Positions 36,405-45,888 of a stretch of 64,000 nt of DNA are shown here, piece by piece (position 1 is the stretch's first letter; the number at the start of each line of letters is the position of its first letter). The stretch lies in NCBI GenBank assembly GCA_949361645.1, contig OX442415.1, forward strand, positions 22,487,790 through 22,551,789. The letters run 5' to 3'. A program made the translations under genes and the position numbers. Origin of the DNA: Spongilla lacustris (lineage: Eukaryota; Porifera; Demospongiae; Spongillida; Spongillidae). The notes under the pieces are model-generated. The model did not search any database. It was not told the origin of the DNA and worked only from the letters and a program-made list of their open reading frames with translations.

Positions 36405-36669
36405 TGCACCTATCAATGGTAAGTGCGACCCCCCCCCCCCCCCCCCCCCCAAATCTGGGACATACATGTATGGGGGATTTGACATTTATTAAATCAAACG
36501 CCCCATGATTGGGGGATAATAACTGGTCAATTCGCAGCGCCATTTGCTGTTGACCACACCTAATGTCAACTCCCCCATACACGTGCTGGTAGAAACAATG
36601 GTCAAATCCCCCACTAATTTCCTATATGTCCCGGATGGGGTGTGGTCACACTTATCATTGATAGGTGCA
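36405..36669. mobile_element. 265-bp MITE with TAA target duplication
   Basis: Terminal inverted repeats start tgcacctatcaatggtaagtg (left) and tgcacctatcaatgataagtg (right, reverse complement). Similarity continues for about 90 bp (gggacata, tgggggatttgac in both arms). TAA flanks both sides (36402-36404 and 36670-36672). Three-base TWA target duplications are typical of PIF/Harbinger elements, so that class is inferred. The left arm has a C run of about 22 nt where the right arm has cacaccccatcc. Confidence 0.85.
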
Positions 36670-36672
36670 TAA

Positions 36673-37951
36673 TTGTTCTAATGCAAAACACGATATCGCC
36701 ATTGATAGTACCGTACAGGTACTAGGTACGTGTACTAAGTCTAAGTCCCCCCCCCCTCCGCCCCCACTCAAGAAAATGGTTCGTGTTTAAACGTGCGTAT
36801 CGTCATAACGATTAACGCTAGCGCGTTTAAATATTCAAGAAATGGGCTCTAAAAAGATTTTGATGAACGGCGCGCATGCAGCAGCGCTCGAGATTCAATA
36901 CGACAGTACGCTCGTTCAAACACGAGCCACTTTTATGGTGGGGGGGGGGGGATGGGGGCTTACATGTAATCAGTATTCAGAGATAATAATTAATATAGGT
37001 GTTGCGTTTCTAATCCATACACGTAGTATCCTTAGTGATAACGTACAGGCGCATACACTTAATCAGACTGCATGCCCGATAATATTTTCATGATAGCCGG
37101 GAAGATTTTGATGCACGGCAGCGCTCTAGATTACTACAATACGCTCGTTCATCTTTGGCGGGGGCGGAGGACACAAGATGAAGCACCCCCATTAAAAGCG
37201 CGGGGCACAAACGTGTACGTAAAACCACCCCCGCAAATTTTGTGCCGGCCATATACAATCATAATTATATATATATATACCCCGGTATATATGACGAACA
37301 AGACAAGTGCTTAGGCTCTCTTTAGGCTTTAGGGCCTAAACCAAGCCAGGGTGAGTCCCGAGAGCTGTAAGTTTATCACTCAGATCGTTTTAGTAGTACA
37401 TGTACATGTAGTACTCCATATTGAAATTCCCCCTACAATGTTTTACGTTGCGGTTTGTAGTCAGGTGTATATGATGTGGTTTTTGTGAATGTTTCAGACC
37501 TGCCATAGTCAGCTTATACATTATGCTTCAATCATGACAAAGGATATACCACCACTACATGCACATTTCTGGATGTTGTTAAGACAATGCTAAATAATGT
37601 GGGACTGGAATGTGTGAATGTATTAATTATTTCATAATCCCTTGTTTCATTACTTTGTACTCAATTGCTACCGCCAATTTTTATTTAATCCATAAAAATT
37701 ATCTTGCTTCACACATATCTGCGTTTGCCTGTGAGCGCAACGTATATATATAGAGATGCATATGGCTAGCTACTCGCATACAGGTGCATGCACCCGTTTA
37801 CACATAGGGATGTGCTTGCTTACTGATAAGCGCTTCAGGGGTTTAGGGCTGCATGGCCACAAGAGCATCCTTTTATGGCTTCTAGTCAGTCGACAAACTA
37901 TATAAACTATATAAGTTAGTTTATGTCAGCTTATACATTATGCTTCAATCA
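36673..37951. other. Non-coding, no gene seen
   Basis: Contains short G/C runs (36750-36775, 36940-36951), (ta)n at 37265-37285, and at 37510-37556 a copy of the sequence that precedes and opens the exon candidate at 37952. Confidence 0.45.
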
Positions 37952-38067
37952 TGACAAATGATATACCACCTCTTATCAGAGCAAATCTTACCTTATCAGG
38001 TCTGGAAGAAGATCAAGCAAAAACTTTTATGTTTTGGCTGGTTGGAGTGTGCATGGGAATTAACAAG
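37952..38067 (+). CDS. Candidate first exon, unrecognised
   Basis: ATG at 37952 opens MTNDIPPLIRANLTLSGLEE, then DQAKTFMFWLVGVCMGIN and donor gtaagtg at 38068. Composition looks coding and the donor is strong. A 46-bp segment spanning the start (cagcttatacattatgctt ... gatataccacc) also occurs at 37511-37556, where the frame soon stops. No downstream exon was found, and the opposite strand carries the Kelch exon. Low confidence. Confidence 0.3.
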
Positions 38068-38253
38068 TAAGTGTTATTTCTGTTGTCTGGGCTCACTACA
38101 TTGTATATATTTGACACTCCACTCAATTACGCTCCCTAAAATTCTATACACGGTAAAATACACACTGAGTGCATGTTATATAGTTTCGGTGGTTAATGTA
38201 AGCCTAGAATTTGCCGTGCAGATTAACAAAATGAAGGGGACACTATGGCTCAC

Positions 38254-38807
38254 CAGTTCACTGATGTTGGCACACCACACTGCTCTGTCCATACTATAAC
38301 CTCCCATCACATACACTTGATCTTCAAGGACCACAGCTGACATGGCCCGACATGACTGGGGAAGTGATGGCCCAAACTGCCAGGTCTCACCATTAAACAC
38401 CTGCACATCATTCAAGCGCTTCTCACCCTCACCTAACCCACCCATCACCAACAGACCATTTACACCTAAACTACACACACAGGGCCAAGAGCACCCCACT
38501 AGCATGTATGACATTGTTGTCCATCTCCTTTCTCTCCAAACCATCACTCTCTTACTGTATACACTATCTTTATGGCCTCCAACAGCCACCAACCTTCTTC
38601 CACACACAGCTAGTCTTGCCCCTATCTCACCGCCATCAGCTACTCTTTTCCAGCTAGCTTCTTCGTAAATGTATATGCCGCCTCCGCCTACTCCCCACAC
38701 AAGTCTACGAGCACCATCCACCTCCACTTCCACTAGACCACCACCAGTTTGATGCAATCGACCGCCTGGCTCAAGTACATTAGCATATGGTTCGAAGCGG
38801 AACATTT
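38254..38807 (-). CDS. Kelch-repeat exon (N-terminal blades)
   Basis: Follows acceptor ccactctag and opens EMFRFEPYANVLEPGGRL (its Met at 38805 could also start a protein). Blades are visible at LVWGVGGGGIYIYEEASWKR, RRLVAVGGHKDSVYSKRVMV, GLLVMGGLGEGEKRLNDVQV with GETWQFGPSLP, and DQVYVMGGYSMDRAVW. It ends CANISEL|gtgagc at phase 0. The next Kelch motif expected (a Trp-Lys-Lys-Leu-Pro blade) is what the exon at 23467-23169 begins with, also at phase 0. This supports, but does not prove, that the two are spliced across about 14.8 kb. The first exon lies further 5' (above 38807) and was not found. Confidence 0.8.
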
Positions 38808-39048
38808 CTAGAGTGGAAAAAGAAGTAAATATAATGCAAAAATGGTAGCCAGGAAATATATTGCAACAGTCTCACGGGGGGGCCGGGGAGAGGACTCTGA
38901 CTCTCACCTATTTTATGTTTGTAGGCTTATCTGCTGCGACTACATGTACATCCAAATCGCTTGCTTTACAATGTAGTAAGGGTCGAAACCGGAAGCGGCC
39001 AGTTTAACTGATCTTGTAATATCAATTCTTGGTCGCGATCGACAATGG

Positions 39049-39075
39049 GGTTTTTTTTTTTTTTTTTTTTTTTTT
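39049..39075. repeat. 27-nt T tract
   Basis: The only comparably long A/T homopolymer in the window; other long tracts are C or G. It could be the tail of a minus-strand retroposon, but no body was recognised. Confidence 0.8.
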
Positions 39076-39671
39076 GTTGGATTTTATGAATGTCATTAAA
39101 AAACGGGACTGTGGACTTCTATGAATCGGATCGCTTAGCTAGATATCGGTATATCGAACAAGAATTCGAAGTCGAAAGAGAGCCGTTTCATGTGTGTTTG
39201 ATGTTGCAAAACCGTGTGGTTCAAGAGAACAAAAGGGATCTGTTTTTCTTCGTACCCCGACGGAACTCTCGTGGTGCGCACTCATTGGAACTACCCTACT
39301 ACTAGTACTAGTACTAGTACCGGGGCAGGCCCGTAGCCAGGGGGGTGCAAACGGGTGCAATTGCACCCCCCCCCCCACTGGATGCAAGGTCCACTTGGCA
39401 GGCTATGAATATTATTCACTTGATTGTTTATTGCAGTGGAATCTACACATATGTGAATGACAACTGCCAGCTGTCTGCATGTACATGTATATTGTCCACG
39501 TACATGTATGCATGTAAGAGCACTGGTACGATCCAAATGTAGGATCGGAAAGATGGCTACAAGGTACTGTGAATGTATCATATTTGGCGTAAACAGCTCC
39601 ATATATCTAGTACCCCATCTCAATAGCAAGAAATTCGGTCCGGCATTCCCTCCTATATTCGATTTATTTAG

Positions 39672-40119
39672 CCCTTTGGGTGCCAAGGGCATATATACTA
39701 CATATCACAGTTCAATGTCCATGATAGCAGGACATACATGTTAATCGATGTACAACAATAACTCCATTCTGTTCTTGAAGATGGGTGCAATGAGTTACAT
39801 AGGAGGAGGAATATGGTACATGCATAAACTAATCATAGCAAGTAGTACAACTCTTCAAATGTCAGCAAGACTACATAAACTGTTACCACTTACCAGTACA
39901 TCCCACAGGTCATACGCTACGTGTGCAGATTTTTGATGTGGGAGAAACTAACGCAAGTAGTTATCAGTTTATGGAGCAAATCATATACATGTACAGTACT
40001 TCATCCGTCTTGACTCCTGAGTGACATGCCAACATTATTTGATACATGTACGTAATGTACATGCACAAGGTGTACCATGCACATAAATCATTATCATACA
40101 CATCTTGGCACCCAAAGAG
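39672..40119 (+). mobile_element. 448-bp MITE, copy 1
   Basis: Ends are mutually inverted: ccctttgggtgccaag at the left and cttggcacccaaagag at the right, with ttaa directly after the right end (40120-40123). TTAA and a C-T-rich terminus recall piggyBac-type elements, and a dead piggyBac-like transposase lies at 4.7-6.7 kb, but a link is inference. No ORF of note inside. Confidence 0.75.
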
Positions 40120-40324
40120 TTAAAGAGTGCTTCATACAAAAAAAGATGCCTGTTACAGTTGTCGTCTGCTTGGTTCTGACTTGTTTTCAAATGTGCATGA
40201 ACAAATTATACTGGAATACATGCATGCACAAGTGGAATCTAAGCATCATCTGTGCTCACAGGCAATCTGGCAGTTTTTTTCATATGCATGGAACTGAATA
40301 ATTCATAGTGTTTTTGTAGTTTAT

Positions 40325-40725
40325 CTCTTTGGGTGCCAGATGTGTATAATTATGTACATGGTATACCTTGTGCATGAACATTACATGTATCAAACAATGT
40401 TGGCATGTCACTCAAGTACTGTACATGTATATGATTTGCTCCACAAACTGTCCACTGCTGATAACTACTTGCGTTAGTTTCTCCCACATCACAAATGTGC
40501 ACACGTAGCATATGACCTGTGGGAGTGTTGCTGAAATTTGAAGAGTTGTACTACTTGCTATAATTAGTTTATGCATGTACCATATTCCTCCTCCTACTTA
40601 ACTCATTGTTACTAAACTAATTATACCCATCTTCAAGAACAGAATGGAGTTATTATTGTACATCCATGCATGTCTGCTATCATGGACATTGGGCTGTAAT
40701 ATAAATATGCCCTTGGTACCCAAAC
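40325..40725 (-). mobile_element. About 400-bp MITE, copy 2 (inverted)
   Basis: Reverse complement of copy 1 along nearly its whole length: ctctttgggtgccag at one end, tgcccttggtacccaaa at the other, sharing ataactacttgcgttagttt and caagaacagaatggagttat. Small indels account for the shorter length. Confidence 0.8.
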
Positions 40726-40878
40726 TGTTCTGCATCAAACAAGTGTTGGCTGGGTGCACCTTTTCTGGGGCTTTCTCAATTTCTTACAAACCCTACATCT
40801 CGCAGTGTGGGCCCTACCATACATACATGTATTATCCTGGCTACACCACTGGTTGAGTCCACTTGCAACCTGCTTTGC

Positions 40879-40914
<36 letters not shown>

Positions 40915-41036
40915 CATGCAACCTGGCTACGGGCCTGCGGGGTATACATTTGGAAAACTTTTGGTGACGAGGTATGGACGGACAAGGCATTTGTGTCAAG
41001 TGTAGGGTATTTGCAATGAGTGCGCACCACGAGAGT

Positions 41037-42732
41037 ACAAGTAAGTTGCCAGCATTGTGGCTTCGGCTATTAAAGATGGCAAGTAGCGTGAGTTGGCCAG
41101 CCTATACACGTAGGCCTACCAATCGTAGAGGTAAGAACTTGGTCCAACTCAGGGTAGTTAAGGCTGCCTCATGTTAAAAATCTTGTTTTCGTGTTGTTGA
41201 CACATTGTCAACATTCATGTTTGTATTACATCATTATGACGTTATGCGGATCGTTACTTATCGATCTCCCGTTAGCGTATGACGTCTACTTTTGTACAAC
41301 TTTCATACCTATTATGACCCTAGATAGATCCACAGCATAACATTTGCGTTATATGCTCCCTAACTAACGATTGCCAAAAATTAACAGCAGCTGTCGAGCA
41401 ACACTAATCAGCCGCCTGGTTATTTGTTAATAACCACTGTACTTGACCCGCGTATTAACGAACTTCTAAAACGCCGGGGTGAAAATGCAGCTCGAAGGTA
41501 ACTTTTTAATGCTTGGCAGGTTCCTCTAGGTTGATACTTATGGCTTATGATTGGGGTTTTCAATAACTGGACCGTGCATCGAAGATTCATTAGTCTTTGT
41601 GCAGCTGGTCGGCCATTTTGAACTTTGTGCATGGTTGTTGTGAGTACAGCAAGCCAATTATTTAAATTCCCCAGTCGGCATAATACGTGCAAACATATGG
41701 GGATTTTAAATACCCCATTAGTTTTCTAAGACACGGATCGCAACATCCTGGCATACAGCCGTAATTGGATATATCGCCGTATTCCAAGCGGTTACATACC
41801 GCAGGGTGGTTTTCTAATCATAGAACGTTACAAATAGTTGGAACAGTGTATAAAATACACTCGTCTAAAGTTTCTATCATAGGGGACGCTTCTTGCGTGG
41901 GATTTGACTTTTTGTACATAGTCGCCATTTTTTATGACGTAAATTCATTAAGTGGCAGCCTTAAGTACGCTGAGAAGGAGCAAGGGTAGTAAGTCGACGT
42001 ACGAAACTCTACATAAACGACAGTCTGGGACGAGGAAGAGTTTATGCTGAGAACTAGATGGTGTACGGAAAGGTTTACAAACAACAGTACCGGTAATATG
42101 CAATTGCCAAGCTGGCTAGCTCGCATGCGCTAGGACCCTGCCAGTGTTTTTCGCCCCCGCATAAATAATCTATATGATAACACTCTGCGCGGACCAACCA
42201 GTTACCTGCACCTCATTTGTTTATATACTATGCATGGTAGCTCTATAACATTTGTTTGGCCCTGTACTATAACGGGAACTGCGCCTATAGCTAGACGCAC
42301 GAACGCATGCATGGACACAAACTGCTTTGCAAAGATTATAAATACCATCTTCTATAATCGAGACTGCATTTGTATTGTATACGTGTGCAATAGTTGCTTA
42401 CTGACTAATTATAATAGCTGTATTATCCAATCCAGGTAATCGTTTGAAATGGAAAGAACACTTGATGTGCTGCTTGAAAATGTTGGCGGGTACAGAAAGT
42501 AAATCAACAACTCATCTGGACTCATGCAACAAGCAATACTGCAACACATAAACTTCTAGGACTCCTTTAATTAACTAGCTGTTCTTGGATTTGTATCATT
42601 TCATTGTATTTCCCGAGTACATGTACCTGCAGAGAGTGATAAAATGTATTTAAATTAACATTCTCACCATGAATACTTAGTAGTGACAAGCCAATAACAA
42701 GTTAAGCTGATTAGTACAACCTTGTTACATGG
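41037..42732. other. Non-coding, no gene seen
   Basis: No recognised exon. Short ORFs on both strands are unsupported. Confidence 0.5.
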
Positions 42733-43229
42733 TTGAACGTGAACAACCTTGTGAACAAGGTTGCTACAAGCATGTCACCAGCTAGCCATTTTTACTTGGG
42801 GGCTACTGCTATCCATGTAAACAATAGCACAAAAGAAGGTAAGTTCATTCTGGTTGTGGAAACTGAAAGCCTGACATTGCCCTTTCACAATAAATATTCA
42901 TTAGGTGAAGGTGCAAAAGTTTTCACATGGCTTCTGTTTGCAACTCTTTTTAGAGAAAACATGGGTAACTGTTGGTAATTAGCATACTGGTGGAATATAC
43001 AAGTAGCCTCGAAACAGATGTGCTAAATATATCATACCCACCCATGGTGCATTGCACAAAAAAAGCAGGTCAATTTTTACATGATATTTGCGCCATTGAT
43101 GAAATTAAAATGCAAATTGTGACATTCTGGAGTTCAGAGTATGGTGCCTCTTACAACCACACAATGCTGCTTGGTGCTATACCAGTAGACCTGAATAATG
43201 GCGGACAAGATAGAAGACAGGCATCGTAA
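42733..43229 (+). pseudogene. Coding-like ORF pair with frameshift, unrecognised
   Basis: Two overlapping plus-strand ORFs (42733-42978 and 42972-43229) read as one protein with a single frame change: FYLGATAIHVNNSTKEGKF, ILVVETESLTLPFHNKYSLG, VFTWLLFATLFREN, then ILVEYTSSLETDVLNISYPP, MVHCTKKAGQFLHDICAIDE, SYNHTMLLGAIPVDLN. Composition and continuity look like a real, possibly decayed gene. The 3' end runs into the left arm of the foldback at 43221, so the C-terminus may have been truncated by that insertion. No family recognised. Confidence 0.4.
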
Positions 43230-43396
43230 CAGCATGCGTCCACTAAAATGGAAATGCAAAAATGAGTGTCGGTACTATTTCATAAATGCATAGCTGGACA
43301 GACTTCTATCAGATGCATTATGATAGTATTTTGCAATCAGACTTGCACTTTAGTGAGTGGTGTGGAGGCACCCTATTTCCTTTGAGTTCTCAACAT

Positions 43397-44668
43397 GCTC
43401 ACTACCCTTACCTACCACTACCCCTACTCCTCCCCTTACCTACTACTACCCTTACTCCTCCCCTCCTACCCTTAATTACTCCTCCCCTCCTACGCTTACT
43501 CATCCCCTCCTACCTCTACTCCTCCCCTCTTACCCTTACTCCTCCCTTTAGGGAGGAGTAGGGGTAGAAGGGGAGGAGTAGGGTAAGAAGCTTCTTACCC
43601 TACTCCTCCCCTTCTACCCCTACTCCTCCCCTCCTACCTGTACTCCTCCTACCTGTACTCCTCCCCTCCTACCCCTACTCCTCCCCTCCTACGCCTACTC
43701 CTCTCCTCCTAACCCTACTCCTCCCCTCCTACCCCTACTCCTCCCCTCCTATCCCTACTCCTCCCCTCCTACCTGTACTCCTCCCCTCCTACGCCTACTC
43801 CTCCCCTCCTACCCCCTCCTACCCCTACTCCTCCCCTCCTACCCCTACTCCTTCCCTCCTACCCCTACTCCTCCCCTCCTACCCCTACTCCTCCCCTCCT
43901 ACCCCTACTCCTCCCCTCCTACCCCTACTCCTCCCCTCCTACCCCTACTCCTCCCCTCCTACCCCTACTCCTCCCCTCCTACCCCTACTCCTCCCCTCCT
44001 ACCCCTACTCCTCCCCTCCTACCCCTACTCCTCCCTCCTACCCCTACTCCTCCCCTCCTACCCCTACTCCTCCCCTCCTACCCCTACTCCTCCCCCCTAC
44101 CCCTACTCCTCCCCTCCTACCCCTACTCCTCCCCTCCTATCCCTACTCCTCCCCTCCTATCCCTACTCCTCCCCTCCTACCCTACTCCTCCCCTCCTACC
44201 CCTACTCCTCCCCTCCTATCCCTACTCCTCCCTCCTATCCCTACTCCTCCCCTCCTACCCCTACTCCTCCCCTCCTACCCCTACTCCCCTCCTATTCCTA
44301 CTCCTCCCTCCTATCCCTACTCCTTCCCTCCTACCTGTACTCCTCCCCTCCTACCCCTCTCCTCCCCGTCTACCTGTACTCCTCCCCTCCTACCCCTACT
44401 CCTCCCCTCCTATCCCTACTCCTCCCTCCTATCCCTACTCCTCCCCTCCTACCCCTACTCCTCCCCTCCTACCCTACTCCCCTCCTATTCCTACTCTCCC
44501 TCCTATCCCTACTCCTTCCCTCCTACCTGTACTCCTCCCCTCCTACCCCTCTCCTCCCCTTCTACCTGTACTCCTCCCCTCCTACCCCTACTCCTCCCCT
44601 CCTACCCCTACTCCTCCCCTCTTACCCCTACTTCCTCCCCTCCTAACCCTACTCCCTCCCCCCCTACA
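43397..44668. repeat. 20-bp pyrimidine-tract minisatellite
   Basis: About 60 copies of 'tacccctactcctcccctcc', with the plus strand almost pure C/T. Near-homogeneous copies at 43860-44030 suggest recent expansion, and a block of about 180 bp (tcctattcctactcctccc ... tctacctgtac) recurs at about 44290 and about 44460. A homopurine-homopyrimidine run of this length can adopt triplex (H-DNA) structure in principle. Confidence 0.97.
43551..43630. repeat. Perfect 80-bp palindrome inside the minisatellite
   Basis: Left arm 43551-43590 (gggaggagtaggggtagaag ...) and right arm 43591-43630 are exact reverse complements with no spacer, centred on aagctt. It is the only place where the array switches strand from pyrimidine to purine, so it records a local inversion or fold-back synthesis event. 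Confidence 0.97.
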
Positions 44669-44766
44669 CCTCCCCTTATACATACTAACAACTTCTGTTT
44701 TGCCAATAGTGAGCAACCGACACTCATTTGCATGTCTCCATTTTAGTGGATGCATGCTGTCATGCC

Positions 44767-45517
44767 TACATGTATATCCTCTGCCACTACATTAAACAAA
44801 ACATGAGATCGGGATCGGGAGACATTATATGAAGTCCAAGTCAGTGAAACAGGAATTTTAACATTGCCTGACCCGGAGCTGTTCATAATTTAGAACAACG
44901 TTTGAGCTAAAATTTCAGGTTATGGGGCAATGTTATATTGGTTGACATAATGCCTTAAAGTTAGCCATACTTACACTTCAGGAAACAAATTAGTTGTTTT
45001 TATAATCTGGATGATCAGTCTCTAAATGATTGAGCAGAGGTCAGATGTATGATTGCTGATGTCATACATGTACATTAGGTATGGTTTCAATACAAAACAG
45101 AGTTTTGGTGGGCACATGCATTGTAGCTGCTTGTGAAGGACCTCTTGTTTAGTACATTTAAGAAAGTTGAGTTGACACAGATCACTTTAATTTGCAAAGT
45201 GCTGTAATGAAGGAAGAGATGATTGACACACCTGTTGCTGTCATTTGAAGAAAAAAACAGACTTATAAGTCAAGTTTCGCTGGTATCACTACTCTTATAC
45301 TGCATGATTAAAACTGAGTAACATTGCTGATAGACTGAACAATATTTATCATCCATGTCTGAGTTAGTACTATATAAATGATATTCCATACACCAAGTTT
45401 AGATAGTATAGCATTTGTTATCTGTCTGTTGCAACATGAGTTATGAAATTCAGTTAAATTAAATAGTGTTTGAGCACATATGCATCCAGTTATGAATAAT
45501 AATCAAACTGGTATTTA
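44767..45517. other. Non-coding, no gene seen
   Basis: A/T-rich, without ORFs of note. Confidence 0.5.
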
Positions 45518-45665
45518 AAAACGTCCTCTATGAGAAAGTTGGTGGTATATAGGATTTGAAGGCGTAAAAAGCACAGAAACAAGGGTTGAATAATCTAATT
45601 TTGATTCACTGCTTTTTACACCTTCAAATCCTACATACCACCAAAATTTTCATAGAGAATGTTTG
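45518..45665. mobile_element. 148-bp hairpin element
   Basis: Arms of about 55 bp (aaacgtcctctatgag ... ggatttgaaggcgtaaaaag and its inverted partner ending ctctatgaaaattttggtgg on the other strand) surround a loop of about 40 nt. It is a small foldback or MITE without coding capacity. Target duplication not resolved. Confidence 0.8.
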
Positions 45666-45888
45666 TATATACTTGTTACATTTACAGTACTCTGAGTTTT
45701 CCGACGAATGAAGGAACTCATCAAAATGTGGTTTATGTTCTATAAAACCTTTTTAGTAGGAACAAAATGCCCGGGAAGATCAGACTGCAAGCCTATATCC
45801 GGTAGGTATTCCTAAATGATATTGAGCATTTGCACAATGGGGTATGGGCCTAACTAGCTAGTAGGTCCATTATCAGTAGTATCTAACC

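Larger units (their letters stand above)
39265..41036. repeat. Nested inverted-repeat structure, about 1.8 kb
   Basis: Three nested inverted pairs share one centre. The outermost is a perfect 23-bp pair at 39265-39287 and 41014-41036 (tctcgtggtgcgcactcatt). Inside it is a perfect 17-bp pair at 39325-39341 and 40922-40938 (gcaggcccgtagccagg), each next to a C run (14 nt at 39366-39379; about 34 nt at 40879-40912). Innermost are two MITE copies in opposite orientation (39672-40119 and 40325-40725). Partial exon-like sequence lies in the outermost arm. Confidence 0.85.
43221..44766. mobile_element. Foldback element with internal minisatellite
   Basis: About 50-bp inverted arms, 43221-43273 and 44715-44766, share agcatgcgtccactaaaatg and aaatgagtgtcggt with few differences. 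Between them lies a pyrimidine-rich 20-bp minisatellite of 1.27 kb. Terminal inverted repeats around internal tandem repeats is the layout of Foldback-type elements. No transposase frame is present. Confidence 0.75.

Noticed and set aside
38342..38668. 108-residue plus-strand ORF rich in Pro, Ser and Leu
   Set aside because: Antisense to the Kelch exon; no domain and no splice support.
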